Counted from the stretch's first letter, positions 49,385 through 60,140 are shown. The stretch is 64,000 nt of DNA from Aliidiomarina shirensis (GCF_003987345.1 NZ_PIPP01000001.1:744001-808000), one strand, 5' to 3'. Notes: a model not told the origin generated them from the sequence alone. Program-made: numbers and translations.

Positions 49385-51514
49385 TTACTTACTATAAAAC
49401 TGCTTGTTTTTAGCAGCCATTTCTAACAATAAATCACACGGTTTAAATCGATCGCCTTCTTTTTCAGCATAATGCTGTAAACGCGCAACAACATGCTCAA
49501 TCCCGAGGCTATCCATGTAACGGAAAGGTCCGCCACGGAACGGTGGGAAACCAATACCAAAAATAGCACCAATATCGCCATCACGTGGAGAACGGATAAT
49601 ATCATCCTGCAAACACCAGGCGGCCTCATTGAGCATTGGCAACACGCAACGTTCTACCATTTCATCGGCTGGTAACGACGCCGAAGGCGTAATACCCACA
49701 ACTTGATATACCGAACTATCAACGTGCTTACCTTTTTTCTTACCATCGTAAAGATAGAAACCCTTCTTACTCTTGCGCCCTTTACGGCCGTCATCTAGCA
49801 GTTTATTAAAGGCATTAGGCGCACGGAAACGTTCGCCAAGCGCATCGGTAAGAATTGGTGCCACTTTACCCGCCACGTCAATGCCAACTTCGTCAAGTAA
49901 GGTTATGGGGCCTACTGGAAAACCGAATTTAACGAATGTTTTATCCAGAACTTCGATAGGTTCACCGGCAAGCAATAACCGCGCCGCTTCGTTCATGTAT
50001 GGTGCCAGGATACGATTGACATAAAAACCAGCACCATCCTTAACTACTACCGGCGTTTTACCTTGGCGTTTGGCAAACTCTACTGTTGTTGCAATCGTTT
50101 CTTTTGAAGTACCTTCGTGGGTAATAATTTCAGCTAATGGCATCTTCTCTACAGGCGAGAAGTAATGCAACCCAATCACTTGTTCGGGACGTGAAGCTTT
50201 AGCCGCAATTTGGGTAATCGGCAACGACGATGTATTGGTAGCAAAAATCGTGTGCTCTGCAGCATTATTCTCCACATCAGCCACCATTTTTTGTTTCAAA
50301 TCTAAATCTTCGAACACTGCCTCAATAACAATGTCGGTATCTTTAAAGCCACTGTAGTCAACCGTTCCTGTAAGCATTAACATTTGCTTCTGCAAATCAG
50401 TAGGCCGAATAATTTTACGTTTTACCTTAGGCTGTAAAAGCTTGTGGTGATAAGCCAAAGCATTTTTAATGCCTTCTTGATTGATATCTTTTAAACGAAC
50501 CGGAACCTTTGCTTTACTGATCGATACATGAGCAATACCACCGCCCATTAAACCGCCACCAAGCACACCCGCTTTTTTTACTTTCTCAGGTTTTACGCCG
50601 TCGGCGCCGGTTTCCTTTTTAATCTCGGTAGTTGCAAAGAAAATATTTCTAAGTTGATAAGAAACATCGCTCATCGCCAATTCACCAAATTGCTTGGCTT
50701 CATAGGCTAAGCCTGCTTTCATCCCTTTGTTCATACCCTGAGCTACAGTATCAATAATTTTATCAATTGCGGGGTAATTACCATGGGCTTTCTTCTGCGC
50801 TTGTTCGCGCGCTTTCTTGTATAAAACTGAGCTTAATGGCCCCTCTAAAACTTTACTCACCAAGTTTAACTTCGGCTTCTTCGCTTTTGGCTTACCTTTT
50901 AGCGCTCGCTCAACGGCTGCCTCAAGCAAAATGCTTTCTGGCACCATTTCATCCGCGAGGCCCATTTTAAGTGCTTGCTTAGCTCGTAATTGCTTGCCCG
51001 TGAGCATTAAGGTTAGCGCTTGTTGCACGCCAACAAGCCTAGGTAAACGTTGCGTACCACCCGAACCAGGCAACAAACCAAGCTGAACTTCAGGGAGACC
51101 AAGAACCGTTTTTGCCGAATCACTCACAACACGCACGTGGCATGCCAACGCAAGTTCTAAGCCGCCGCCAAGCGCTGGCCCATGAATTGCGGCAACCACT
51201 GGTATTTTCAACGCTTCGATTCTATCGAACAGCGCCTGCCCCTGGCGCGCTAAACTCTCGGCATCAGCTGCGGTTTCGCAATCGTTAATCATACGAATAT
51301 CGGCACCAGCAACAAACGAACTGGGCTTACCGCTTATAAAAACAATCCCCTTGAGCTCACGATTTCCCTCTATATTTTCCATCAACTTCGCAACTTCATC
51401 GGCAAAAGTTGATTTCAATGTGTTCATACTCTCACCCGGCACATCAATGGTAATAATACCAATGCCGTTATCGCGAATGTCTAAACTAAATGCGCTCTTT
51501 TGATTCTGTTCCAT
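49385..51514 (-). CDS. fadJ: Fatty acid oxidation complex alpha subunit FadJ
   Basis: FadJ combines enoyl-CoA hydratase (about residues 1-190; [38 protein letters not shown]) with 3-hydroxyacyl-CoA dehydrogenase (about 310-709; [31 protein letters not shown]). The 709-residue product matches E. coli FadJ (714). The ATG at 51514 overlaps the fadI stop as TAATG, so the two subunits are translationally coupled. The N-terminal frame extends into fadI, but this is not the start. Confidence 0.96.
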   Translation of the reverse strand: MEQNQKSAFSLDIRDNGIGIITIDVPGESMNTLKSTFADEVAKLMENIEGNRELKGIVFISGKPSSFVAGADIRMINDCETAADAESLARQGQALFDRIEALKIPVVAAIHGPALGGGLELALACHVRVVSDSAKTVLGLPEVQLGLLPGSGGTQRLPRLVGVQQALTLMLTGKQLRAKQALKMGLADEMVPESILLEAAVERALKGKPKAKKPKLNLVSKVLEGPLSSVLYKKAREQAQKKAHGNYPAIDKIIDTVAQGMNKGMKAGLAYEAKQFGELAMSDVSYQLRNIFFATTEIKKETGADGVKPEKVKKAGVLGGGLMGGGIAHVSISKAKVPVRLKDINQEGIKNALAYHHKLLQPKVKRKIIRPTDLQKQMLMLTGTVDYSGFKDTDIVIEAVFEDLDLKQKMVADVENNAAEHTIFATNTSSLPITQIAAKASRPEQVIGLHYFSPVEKMPLAEIITHEGTSKETIATTVEFAKRQGKTPVVVKDGAGFYVNRILAPYMNEAARLLLAGEPIEVLDKTFVKFGFPVGPITLLDEVGIDVAGKVAPILTDALGERFRAPNAFNKLLDDGRKGRKSKKGFYLYDGKKKGKHVDSSVYQVVGITPSASLPADEMVERCVLPMLNEAAWCLQDDIIRSPRDGDIGAIFGIGFPPFRGGPFRYMDSLGIEHVVARLQHYAEKEGDRFKPCDLLLEMAAKNKQFYSK

Positions 51515-52827
51515 TATTCTGTCTCCACGATTACTGCTGCACCCAAACCACCGGCAGCACAAGCTGTGGTTAATGCGGTTCCGCCACCTCGGCGATTAAG
51601 CTCATGTAATACTTGTGTAAGCATTCGCGTTCCCGTTGCTGCAAATGGGTGGCCATACGCCAACGATCCGCCCAGAACGTTAAACTTCGATTCATCAATT
51701 TCGCCAATTGCACTGCTACGGTTCAGCTTGTCTTGGGCGAATTTCTTACTCGCAAACATCTTCATATTTGCTAACGTTTGCGCTGCAAAGGCCTCATGCA
51801 TGTCAATAATATCTAAATCCGCAAGTGTCATACCGGCTCGATCTAGCGCCAACGGAGTTGCGTACGAAGGCCCCATTAACATATCTTCATATACATCAAT
51901 TGCCGCAAATGCATAACTACGGATGTAGCCAAGTGGCTTGTAACCTAATTCTTTGGCCCGGCTCTCGGTCATCATCAGTACCGCTGATGCTCCATCCGTC
52001 AATGGCGTAGCATTAGCAGCCGTTACTGTGCCATGTTTGCGATCAAATACAGGGCGTAATTTTGCATAACTGGCTACGTCAGAATTAGCGCGAATATTAT
52101 TATCGCGCTCCATAAATTCTTTATAAGGCGCACTATGCGCAACCATTACTTCATCCGCTAACTTGCCTGACTCCCAAGCTTCGTGAGCGAGTTGATGCGA
52201 GCGGTGAGCAAGCTTATCTTGATCAGCACGGCTAATCCCATGAGTTTTCGCCATTTGCTCAGCGGTTTGCCCCATACTGAGCCCCGTTGAATATTCAGCA
52301 ACAGCTGGCGGAACTGGCATTAAATGTTTTAACCGCAACCGTTTTAGAATATTTAGGCGCTGCCCGAGGCTGCGCGCTTTATTCAAATCAACAAGAGCTC
52401 GCGCCAACGTTTTTGAAACACCAATCGGCAACACCGAGGATGAATCAGCGCCTCCGGCAATACCCACCGAAATGGAACCCGCTAACATGGCTTCGGCTAT
52501 ATTTACCGCTGATTGAAAACTCGTAGCGCATGCACGGCTTACACTATACGCATCGGTATTGACGGGCAGGCTCGTTGCAAGGACAATCTCCCGAGCGATA
52601 TTTGGGGCTTCAGGCATCTGCACAACTTGACCGTAAACGAGCTGCTCAACCAAGCTAGGATCAAGATTTGTTCTTTGAATCAACTCTTGCACCACCATTG
52701 CACCCATATCAAGTGCTGGAACGCCATGGAAAAAGCTTGCTTGTTTAGCAAAAGGGGTTCGTAAACCTGCAACAATGGCGATACGATCACCCTTCGGAGT
52801 ACGTAAGTTCTGTTGTAAAGATGACAT
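51514..52827 (-). CDS. fadI: 3-ketoacyl-CoA thiolase FadI
   Basis: FadI performs the final thiolytic step of beta-oxidation with FadJ. The 437-residue product has the acyl-accepting Cys in [10 protein letters not shown], the [12 protein letters not shown] stretch and the C-terminal [18 protein letters not shown] with the second active-site Cys. fadI precedes fadJ, as in E. coli. A FadR-like palindrome lies 19-31 bases upstream of the ATG. Confidence 0.96.
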   Translation of the reverse strand: MSSLQQNLRTPKGDRIAIVAGLRTPFAKQASFFHGVPALDMGAMVVQELIQRTNLDPSLVEQLVYGQVVQMPEAPNIAREIVLATSLPVNTDAYSVSRACATSFQSAVNIAEAMLAGSISVGIAGGADSSSVLPIGVSKTLARALVDLNKARSLGQRLNILKRLRLKHLMPVPPAVAEYSTGLSMGQTAEQMAKTHGISRADQDKLAHRSHQLAHEAWESGKLADEVMVAHSAPYKEFMERDNNIRANSDVASYAKLRPVFDRKHGTVTAANATPLTDGASAVLMMTESRAKELGYKPLGYIRSYAFAAIDVYEDMLMGPSYATPLALDRAGMTLADLDIIDMHEAFAAQTLANMKMFASKKFAQDKLNRSSAIGEIDESKFNVLGGSLAYGHPFAATGTRMLTQVLHELNRRGGGTALTTACAAGGLGAAVIVETE

Positions 52828-52845
52828 AGATTACCTCTGTAATTA

Positions 52846-52858
52846 GTGGTCTGACCAC
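52846..52858. promoter_or_regulatory. FadR-like operator before fadI
   Basis: GTGGTCTGACCAC is a perfect 13-base palindrome around a central base. It carries the GGTC-N-GACC core of FadR sites known from gammaproteobacteria. It lies between a possible fadI promoter and the ATG, where binding would repress. Confidence 0.6.
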
Positions 52859-52872
52859 AATTTATCTCATGA

Positions 52873-52892
52873 TTCTACTTACAAATGTAGAA
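52873..52892. promoter_or_regulatory. Inverted repeat TTCTAC-N8-GTAGAA between fadI and moxR
   Basis: TTCTAC (52873-52878) and GTAGAA (52887-52892) are perfect reverse complements with an 8-base spacer. This is a second, different palindrome in the 123-base divergent region, of a size typical for a dimeric regulator. I do not recognise the site. Confidence 0.45.
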
Positions 52893-52950
52893 AAATAAAA
52901 CCATAGACGTAAGATAAGCACTTCGCACGTTAGAAATAAATGAGGGTGTT

Positions 52951-53910
52951 ATGACAGCAGTGGTTGCATTTAGGCAGTTACAATCGTATCTCGAAACTCA
53001 AGTGTTAGGTCAACCCACACTAACTGAGCATTTGTTAATTGCCATTTTGGCGGATGGTCACTTACTCGTTGAAGGCCCTCCCGGCCTGGCTAAAACACGC
53101 GCAGTGCAAGCGCTAGCTAATGGTATTGAAGCCGATTTTCAACGGGTACAGTTCACGCCCGATTTGCTGCCAGCTGATTTAACGGGTACCGATATTTATC
53201 GCCCTGAAAGCGGCGAGTTTATATTTCAGCAAGGCCCCTTATTTCATAATCTTATTCTAGCTGATGAAATCAATCGTGCACCGGCAAAAGTGCAAAGTGC
53301 ATTACTTGAGGCAATGTCGGAACGACAAATTAGTGTGGGCAGCACCACCTACCCGTTACCCGCTTTATACACGGTAATGGCGACGCAAAACCCTCTCGAG
53401 CAAGAAGGTACCTACCCGCTACCGGAAGCACAACTTGATCGATTTTTATTGCATTTGAGTCTGGATTATCCAGATGCGGAAACCGAACAAAAAATATTAC
53501 GCCTTACTCGTAACGAGCGTATTCAAGGTACCAGCAAGATGGCAGAACCGCTCACGCAAGATGCCATTTTTTCCGCCCGCAAAGAATTACTCACATTGCA
53601 TATGGATGATGCTGTTGAGGAATACTTGGTCGCCCTTATTATGGCTACACGTAAGCCTGAACACTATGATGCAGAGTTAGCGAGTTGGCTCGCGATCGGC
53701 GCTAGCCCTCGGGCCACTATCGCCCTGGATCGCAGTTCTCGTGCTAGAGCTTGGTTAGATGGCCGAGATTTCGTTACTCCCGATGACGCTGCGGCGCTGC
53801 TACATAACGTCCTCCGCCACCGAATCATTTTGAGCTATGAGGCAGAAGCAGAAGGTATTAGCCGTGATCGCGTTATCGATCGTATTCTTGAATTGGTTCC
53901 GGCTCCGTAA
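52951..53910 (+). CDS. MoxR-family AAA+ ATPase
   Basis: The 319-residue product has Walker A GPPGLAKT at 42-49, Walker B with LADEIN at 103-108 and ATQNPLEQEGTYPLPEAQLDRFL, typical of MoxR. MoxR ATPases act as chaperones that mature VWA-domain partners. The next five genes encode DUF58, DUF4381, two VWA proteins and BatD, matching the Bat (Bacteroides aerotolerance-like) operon. GAGG precedes the ATG. Confidence 0.93.
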   Translation: MTAVVAFRQLQSYLETQVLGQPTLTEHLLIAILADGHLLVEGPPGLAKTRAVQALANGIEADFQRVQFTPDLLPADLTGTDIYRPESGEFIFQQGPLFHNLILADEINRAPAKVQSALLEAMSERQISVGSTTYPLPALYTVMATQNPLEQEGTYPLPEAQLDRFLLHLSLDYPDAETEQKILRLTRNERIQGTSKMAEPLTQDAIFSARKELLTLHMDDAVEEYLVALIMATRKPEHYDAELASWLAIGASPRATIALDRSSRARAWLDGRDFVTPDDAAALLHNVLRHRIILSYEAEAEGISRDRVIDRILELVPAP

Positions 53911-53913
53911 TCC

Positions 53914-54924
53914 ATGATGCAAAAGCAAGCAGTAAGCAGTTTCAGCGCAAAAGAAGTGACCGAGTGGCTAATGCAATCGCATAGCGATGGCGTATACCCG
54001 TGCATGGCCGAATTGCTGAAGTATCGCTATCAACCTTTACGTTTACCTGTTCCCAAAGCCAGTGGTAACTCAGCTCAATCAGGCCAACGATTGAGCAAAA
54101 CGAGAGGCCGAGGTATGGAATTCGATGAAGTGCGTCACTACCAAGCAGGTGATGATGTACGCGCTATCGATTGGCGAGTAACTGCACGTACAGGACAAAC
54201 CCACACCAAGTTATTTCGGGAAGAAAAAGAACGGCCGGTTTTTTTGTGTGTCGATTTTAGTAACAGCATGTGGTTTGGCTCACAACTCCTTTTAAAATCG
54301 CTGCAAGCTGCACACGTGGCCGCTGGAATTGCTTGGCATACCGTACAACGCGGCGATCGGGTTGGTGGTTTGATTTACAATAACCATCAGCACATCGAAA
54401 TTAAACCGCAAGCTCGGCAACACGGTGCTTTGTTGCTCTTAAAGCAGCTCATCGCATTGCATCCGGAAATGGCTCCAGCAGAAAGCGAAAACAATCCTGA
54501 TAATTCCAATACAAATCTCGGCAATAACCAACAAGATCTAGGGCAACAACTGCGGAGATTGATGAAGCTATGCCGGCCCGGCGCTGATATCGTTATTATT
54601 AGCGATTTTAGTGAGTTGGATTCGGCCACGATCAAGTTGCTCCAAGGTTTACGCAAGCATCATACCGTTACCGCTATCATGATTACCGATCCGTTCGAAG
54701 AACGCTTACCGCAAAATGTGTTTCGAGATATCGATATTTATGATGGTAAAGAGCAACATACGTTGTTTCTTTCGAACCCTGACTACCATAAAAAATGGCA
54801 GCGGCAAGCTATTCAATGGCAATCCGAACGTGAACAGGGTTTGCGCCGAGCTGGCGTTCGTGTAGCAACTGTATCAGCTGCTCTGCCAGCAAATATGCAG
54901 TGGTTTCATCGAGGTAAGCACTGA
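53914..54924 (+). CDS. DUF58 domain protein
   Basis: The 336-residue product has the DUF58 core RGRGMEFDEVRHYQAGDDVRAIDWRVTARTG and a following VWA-like region (VDFSNSMWFG, with a MIDAS-like DFSNS). DUF58 proteins are constant partners of MoxR ATPases, but the biochemical role is not established. It begins 3 bases after moxR and ends on the first base of the next start codon (TGATG). Confidence 0.9.
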   Translation: MMQKQAVSSFSAKEVTEWLMQSHSDGVYPCMAELLKYRYQPLRLPVPKASGNSAQSGQRLSKTRGRGMEFDEVRHYQAGDDVRAIDWRVTARTGQTHTKLFREEKERPVFLCVDFSNSMWFGSQLLLKSLQAAHVAAGIAWHTVQRGDRVGGLIYNNHQHIEIKPQARQHGALLLLKQLIALHPEMAPAESENNPDNSNTNLGNNQQDLGQQLRRLMKLCRPGADIVIISDFSELDSATIKLLQGLRKHHTVTAIMITDPFEERLPQNVFRDIDIYDGKEQHTLFLSNPDYHKKWQRQAIQWQSEREQGLRRAGVRVATVSAALPANMQWFHRGKH

Positions 54925-55397
54925 TGAACGCATTACCTGAACTAAATGATATTGTACCGGCAGAAAGCGCTCATTGGTGGCCTTTACCATGGGGATACTG
55001 GGCTATTGCCATAGCTTTACTAGTGTTAATAGTAAGTGTTTTGTATGCTCGCCACCAACATCGGCAACGGAATCGTATCAGTAAAGCTGCACTAGTAGAA
55101 ATTTCACGCTCACATGCAAGTTTAAGTGCATTAAATAGTGTTGCGAAACGCGCAGCGCTGCAAGTGTGGCCGCAAGAAGAAGTGGCTCATTTACAAGGTG
55201 CCGATTGGCATCGCTTCTTGATAAAAACCATGCCGAAACATAAACAAGAAGCCTTTGCTGCAAGTTTACAACCATTTACCGCGCGCATGTATCAACCAGA
55301 AAGTAGCGATAATGTGCAAGCGTACCGGGCACTCATTCACCAATGGTTACAGTTTGGATTACCGAAAGTAGCGCCAAAACGGAGGCCGCATGTTTGA
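54924..55397 (+). CDS. DUF4381 membrane protein
   Basis: The 157-residue product has one transmembrane helix (about residues 24-44) and a C-terminal cytoplasmic part (WHRFL, FTARMYQP). It matches DUF4381, a family found almost only in MoxR-VWA operons. Its stop overlaps the next gene by 8 bases, so it is coupled to the VWA gene. The function is unknown. Confidence 0.85.
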   Translation: MNALPELNDIVPAESAHWWPLPWGYWAIAIALLVLIVSVLYARHQHRQRNRISKAALVEISRSHASLSALNSVAKRAALQVWPQEEVAHLQGADWHRFLIKTMPKHKQEAFAASLQPFTARMYQPESSDNVQAYRALIHQWLQFGLPKVAPKRRPHV

Positions 55398-56397
55398 GTT
55401 TGCTTGGCCTTGGATCTTTCTACTATTGCCACTACCTTTGCTTGCGCGCTGGCTGTTGCCCGCCGCAAAAAGAGCAAACGCATCGCTTTGGTTGCCGCAG
55501 GCACAATTTTTACGCCCTACTGACAGCTCAGCAATTCAGGCCCAGCATCGCTTGTGGTTACTGCCCCTACTCGTTTGGGTTTCGATACTTGCCGCGGCAG
55601 CACAACCCCGGTGGCTTGATGAGCCTATTCCTGTGAATCCGGAAGCCCGAGAAATCATGATCGCGCTCGATTTGTCCGGGAGCATGGAAATGGACGACAT
55701 GACCTATAACGGCCGCAGAGCCACACGCTTGGAGGCGGCCCACAAAATTCTGGCAGATTTCATTCGGCGCCGACAAGGCGATCGTATTGGCCTGATTGTA
55801 TACGCTGATTCGGCACATGTTTACGTTCCTATTTCTAGTGATTTAGAAACCGTAGCGCAGTTAGCTGAAGAGGCTCGAATAGGGCTAGCTGGCGAACGCA
55901 CAGCACTCGGTGATGCCATTGCGCTTTCAATTCGCTATTTTGAAGAACGGGAAACCTCAGAACGTGTGGTGCTCATGATTACCGACGGCATGATTAATTC
56001 TGGGAATATTACCGCCGACCAAGCCATCTATTTAGCACAAAATCACGATGTGAAAATTCATACTATCGGAATTGGCGCGGAAGAAGTAACGGTAAGAGGA
56101 TTATTTGGCGAGCGGCGAATAAATCCGAGTAGTGATTTAGATGAGAGTTTTTTGGCAACTGTTGCCGAAACCACCGGCGGCGAGTATTTTCGCGCAAAAA
56201 GTGAAAGTGATATGGAATCAATCTATGCAGCTATTGATAGCTTAGAACCCATAGCTGCCGATGAACAGTTCTTTCGCCCCCACACCAGCTTAGTTCACTG
56301 GCCATTGGCTATTGGATTACTGCTGTTCCTTTTCCACATTATTGGTATTACGTGGGGCAAATTAGTTTGGCAACGATTAGCAGGTGGTAGTAAATGA
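55390..56397 (+). CDS. VWA-domain membrane protein (BatA/BatB type)
   Basis: The 335-residue product has membrane helices near both ends (about residues 8-24 and 56-71 at the start, 300-320 at the end) and a VWA domain between them. The MIDAS motif DLSGS is intact at 94-98, so metal-dependent ligand binding is likely. It overlaps the next VWA gene by 4 bases (ATGA). Confidence 0.9.
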   Translation: MFEFAWPWIFLLLPLPLLARWLLPAAKRANASLWLPQAQFLRPTDSSAIQAQHRLWLLPLLVWVSILAAAAQPRWLDEPIPVNPEAREIMIALDLSGSMEMDDMTYNGRRATRLEAAHKILADFIRRRQGDRIGLIVYADSAHVYVPISSDLETVAQLAEEARIGLAGERTALGDAIALSIRYFEERETSERVVLMITDGMINSGNITADQAIYLAQNHDVKIHTIGIGAEEVTVRGLFGERRINPSSDLDESFLATVAETTGGEYFRAKSESDMESIYAAIDSLEPIAADEQFFRPHTSLVHWPLAIGLLLFLFHIIGITWGKLVWQRLAGGSK

Positions 56398-58202
56398 GTG
56401 AATTTCATTTTCTTCGCCCTGAGTGGCTTTGGCTCTTGATACCTTGGCTCGTTTGCTTACCGTGGCTGCGTACTTACATGCACAAACGCGCCAATTGGCA
56501 GCATTTAATTGCATCACACCTGAGCCAACGGTTAATGCAAGGCAGCACCTCTCGAACCTCGCAGTGGCCGTTTTATGCGTTGATTAGCGGTTTGTTGATC
56601 ACTATCATCGGCCTTTCTGGGCCAAGCTGGCAGCGAATTTCTGTGCCGCTTTTTAACCAAGATCAAGGTGCAGTGATCGTATTAGATGCGAGCATGCAAA
56701 CCCGAGCCCAGGATACCAACCCAGATCGCTTTACCCGCTTGAGCTTTAAAGCTACCGATATTGTTAATCAGTTCAATGTTGGGCAACTGGGGTTTATCGC
56801 TTATGCCGGTGATGCGTTTACCGTAACCCCGCTAACGCGCGATAGTGCCACCATTTTGCAAAGCCTACAGGTTCTCACTCCGGAAATTATGCCCACGCCG
56901 GGAAATGATCCGCTTTTGGCCATGCAAGAAGCCGCTCGATTACTTTCAGCGGCGGGCTATGCAGAAGGCGAAATAATCTGGCTCACCAGTGGTATTGACC
57001 AACGTGATATGGAAGATTTACGGCAATTTTTCCGCACCAATAACTATCGAGTTTCGATTCTAGCTGCGGGTACTGAAGATGGCGCCCCGATTCGTGATAG
57101 CGAAGGTGAATTACTGCGTGATAATTCTGGTCGTGTAATTCTGGCCCGGTTAATACCAGAATATCTACAGCGTATTAGTTCTGAAACCGGAGGCCGTTAT
57201 GTGTTAGCTACCGTAGATGGTAGCGACGTAACAACCATCATGGATTTTTCCCGACAGCAAAACGACACCTCGGAATCGGTTCAACAAGGAGAGCAATGGC
57301 GTGATGCGGGGCCTTGGTTCGTTTTATTACTGATACCTTTGGTAATACTTGCGGCGCGCAAAGGCGTTCTCTGGGCTCTACTTTTGGCGTTCCTGTTCGC
57401 ACCTGAACCTGTTATTGCGCAATCAGTAGCTGATGCACCAGATACCGATAAACAACAGCGTGTTCCGGGTTGGAAGCTCCCGTTTAGCAACCGTGCACAA
57501 TATGCCGAAGAGCAATTTCGAGCTGGCAATTATCGAGTTGCAGCGGAAAATTATACCGATCCCATGGCACAAGGCATGGCATGGTATCGGGCTGAAGATT
57601 ATGCCAACGCCGCAGAGAGTTTTGCCCAAGTAAGAACACCCGAAGGCGACTTCAACTTAGGCAATGCATTGGTAAATTTAGGTGAGTTAGAATCTGCTAT
57701 CGCAGCTTATGAAAACGCAATAGCTGAACGCCCTGATTGGACAGAAGCACGTGAAAACCTAGCGCTAACCAAAGAAATGTTAGAACAGCAAGAGCAAGAA
57801 AATAGTAACGAAAGCTCTGAAGATGGAGAGCCTAACGCTGAAGAATCAGAATCGGGCGAGCAAGACGGTAGCGAGAACGAAACTACCGATAGTGAACAAC
57901 AATCAAATCAGCAAGAAAATCAACCTGATAGTAGCGATGAAGCGGACGCAGACAACCGCGGCACTGACGAGCAAGAAGGTAGCAGTGCGGAAGAACGTGA
58001 AGGGGTTTTACCTGATACTGATGAAGCGCTAAGCGAGGAAGAAGCTTTAGCCGCACAACTTGAAGCATTATCGACTGAGGAGGCTGAAGAACTTGAACAG
58101 CTATTGCGCAAGGTTGACGATGACCCCGCTATATTGTTGCGGAACCGACTATTGCTCGAAGCTCAGCGGCGCCGCTTAAGAAATCCGCCGCGGAGTAATT
58201 AA
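56394..58202 (+). CDS. VWA plus TPR membrane protein (BatB-BatC fusion type)
   Basis: The 602-residue product has N-terminal helices (about 12-28 and 58-76), a VWA domain (about 92-290) with a degenerate MIDAS (DASMQ at 98-102), another hydrophobic pair (about 300-345), TPR-like repeats (about 355-465; GNYRVAAENY, FNLGNALVNLGELESAIAAYE) and an extremely acidic Glu/Gln/Ser-rich tail (about 465-560). The layout is that of VWA and BatC TPR parts joined in one chain. It is the fifth gene of the MoxR operon. Confidence 0.88.
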   Translation: MSEFHFLRPEWLWLLIPWLVCLPWLRTYMHKRANWQHLIASHLSQRLMQGSTSRTSQWPFYALISGLLITIIGLSGPSWQRISVPLFNQDQGAVIVLDASMQTRAQDTNPDRFTRLSFKATDIVNQFNVGQLGFIAYAGDAFTVTPLTRDSATILQSLQVLTPEIMPTPGNDPLLAMQEAARLLSAAGYAEGEIIWLTSGIDQRDMEDLRQFFRTNNYRVSILAAGTEDGAPIRDSEGELLRDNSGRVILARLIPEYLQRISSETGGRYVLATVDGSDVTTIMDFSRQQNDTSESVQQGEQWRDAGPWFVLLLIPLVILAARKGVLWALLLAFLFAPEPVIAQSVADAPDTDKQQRVPGWKLPFSNRAQYAEEQFRAGNYRVAAENYTDPMAQGMAWYRAEDYANAAESFAQVRTPEGDFNLGNALVNLGELESAIAAYENAIAERPDWTEARENLALTKEMLEQQEQENSNESSEDGEPNAEESESGEQDGSENETTDSEQQSNQQENQPDSSDEADADNRGTDEQEGSSAEEREGVLPDTDEALSEEEALAAQLEALSTEEAEELEQLLRKVDDDPAILLRNRLLLEAQRRRLRNPPRSN

Positions 58203-58280
58203 ACTGTTAATCCGCAGCCGCAGTATTCTATTTTTTGCTGTATCACGACATTGCGAGATATCGCATTAGAGGTTTGGAAC

Positions 58281-59993
58281 ATGAAAAAAAATATCGCTGT
58301 TATAGCACTCCTACTTTTTAACTTGCCTAGTTACGGACAACAGGCAACGGCGAGTGTTGATAAAAATCCAGTTGTTGAATATGGCGCACTGGTGCTTACG
58401 ATTACCAGCGATGAACGTTTAGCTCCCAATACATTTTCACCGGAGCGTTGGATTAGTGATTTTGAAATTAGAGGCACTGCGGTTAATAGCAGTGCAACAA
58501 CTATTAATAATCAAGTTTCTCGCTCTATTGAATGGCGTGTTTCTTTGGTGGCGCCCGCCGCCGGTACCTACGAAATCCCTGCAATTACCGTTGGGAATGC
58601 GCAAACAGCTCCGATTCAAGTGCGAGTGATCGCGGCAAGCGAACAAGCTCCGGAAGAACGGAATTATTTTATTGAAACCACTCTGGATAGCGATTCTGTT
58701 TATGTACAACAGCAACTCACTTACACGGTAAAGCTCTATGTCGCTGACCAATTAGAAAGCGGAAGCTTAGGTTTTCCAAGTATGGAACATGTCACCGTCG
58801 AGCAACTCGGGCAAGACCGACAATCGCAAGAAGTTATCGACGGTCGACGATTTCAAGTACTGACTCGTACTTATGGAATAACCCCAAGGCGCAGCGGTGA
58901 GTTAACTATTCCCGGTGTACGTTTTGATGGTCAGGTGCGGCGCATGCCGACCTCTGGGTTTAGCGCATTAGGGAGAATTGAGCCGGTTAGCGCACGTTCA
59001 GACGACATCAACATCAATGTTCAACCGCGCCCTAGCAATTACACAGGTACGTGGCTTCCAAGCGAGCAAGTAACAATTGAAGAACACTGGGATCCAGATA
59101 GTTCGAGTTTTACGGTTGGTGAACCCATTACCCGAAGAGTTGTAGTAACTGCTGTTGGCGTGCGGCCAGAGCAATTACCTGAGCTTAATTTAGAGTATCC
59201 GCCGGAGCTTCGTGTTTATCCAGATCGAGGGCAAACCGAAGCAAGTGTGATCCGTGGAAAATCGGTTGCACGCGCTAGCTATACAACAGCTATCGTGCCT
59301 GCGAGCGCAGGGGAATTTGTACTTCCGGCGATACAAGTTCCATGGTGGAATACTCGTACCAACCAAATAGAGTACGCAGAGCTTCCTGAGCGCTCGGTAA
59401 AGGTACTATCGCCGCCCGGAGGGCTCACGGTACCAGGAACAATGCAAAGCGAACCTGAGCTTACTGAAACGGATTCCGAGAACACCGAGCAACCCGCTCA
59501 AACGGTAGCTATTTCGGAGTATGAAGCGCAATTGGCGCAACAGCAGAAGTTGCTCACCTACTGGCAGTATGCGGCTGCAGCATTCGGCACGCTCTGGCTG
59601 CTAACTTTAATATGGCTTATTCGCTTAAAGTACAAAAATAGAATGAATTCCAAGGTACCAAGCTCTCTACCTGTGGTACCACAGCAGGTAAGAAAGCCTT
59701 TGCACGAACTTAAGCAGGCCTGCCGCACCAATAATGCAGCGGCAGCACGAAGCGCGTTACTTGCTTGGCATCATGCCAGAACTGGGAAAACAGTCCATGG
59801 TTTGTTCGCAGTAGCCAAATCATTCGAAAGTTCAGATTTGCATCAGCGTATTCAAGAGTTAGAGGCGGCACTCTATAGTAAAAATACTCAGGATTGGAGT
59901 TCCGGCAAAGCGCTATGGTCTGAAATTCAACGGTTACATCAGGTTAAAACTGGACCGGAATCAGAGCTCCCCAGTTTATATCCCAACACGTAA
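58281..59993 (+). CDS. BatD-family protein
   Basis: The 570-residue product has a signal peptide (about 1-20), tandem immunoglobulin-like beta domains (about 25-410) and one C-terminal transmembrane helix (about 425-445; WQYAAAAFGTLWLLTLIWL) with a cytoplasmic tail. This matches BatD (aerotolerance/oxygen-tolerance protein). The ATG at 58281 has AGAGG 8 bases upstream. It ends the MoxR operon before a very strong terminator. Bat proteins are linked to stress tolerance in a few bacteria, but their molecular job is unknown. Confidence 0.88.
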   Translation: MKKNIAVIALLLFNLPSYGQQATASVDKNPVVEYGALVLTITSDERLAPNTFSPERWISDFEIRGTAVNSSATTINNQVSRSIEWRVSLVAPAAGTYEIPAITVGNAQTAPIQVRVIAASEQAPEERNYFIETTLDSDSVYVQQQLTYTVKLYVADQLESGSLGFPSMEHVTVEQLGQDRQSQEVIDGRRFQVLTRTYGITPRRSGELTIPGVRFDGQVRRMPTSGFSALGRIEPVSARSDDININVQPRPSNYTGTWLPSEQVTIEEHWDPDSSSFTVGEPITRRVVVTAVGVRPEQLPELNLEYPPELRVYPDRGQTEASVIRGKSVARASYTTAIVPASAGEFVLPAIQVPWWNTRTNQIEYAELPERSVKVLSPPGGLTVPGTMQSEPELTETDSENTEQPAQTVAISEYEAQLAQQQKLLTYWQYAAAAFGTLWLLTLIWLIRLKYKNRMNSKVPSSLPVVPQQVRKPLHELKQACRTNNAAAARSALLAWHHARTGKTVHGLFAVAKSFESSDLHQRIQELEAALYSKNTQDWSSGKALWSEIQRLHQVKTGPESELPSLYPNT

Positions 59994-60011
59994 TCTATTC
60001 TTCACCAATAC

Positions 60012-60049
60012 AAAAGGGCCCGATACATTTTCATGTATCGGGCCCTTTT
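60012..60049. terminator. Bidirectional terminator between batD and ppiD
   Basis: A perfect 17-bp stem, AAAAGGGCCCGATACAT with its reverse complement (60033-60049), closes a 4-base TTTC loop. T and A runs flank it on both sides, so it can end both convergent transcripts. Confidence 0.95.
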
Positions 60050-60140
60050 CATGATCGCTGATGTAATTGCCAATGCTATCTATATTGTGCTCGGTTCAAT
60101 GAACATCCACGGCACAACTAGCTAACGGCCAACAATCCAA

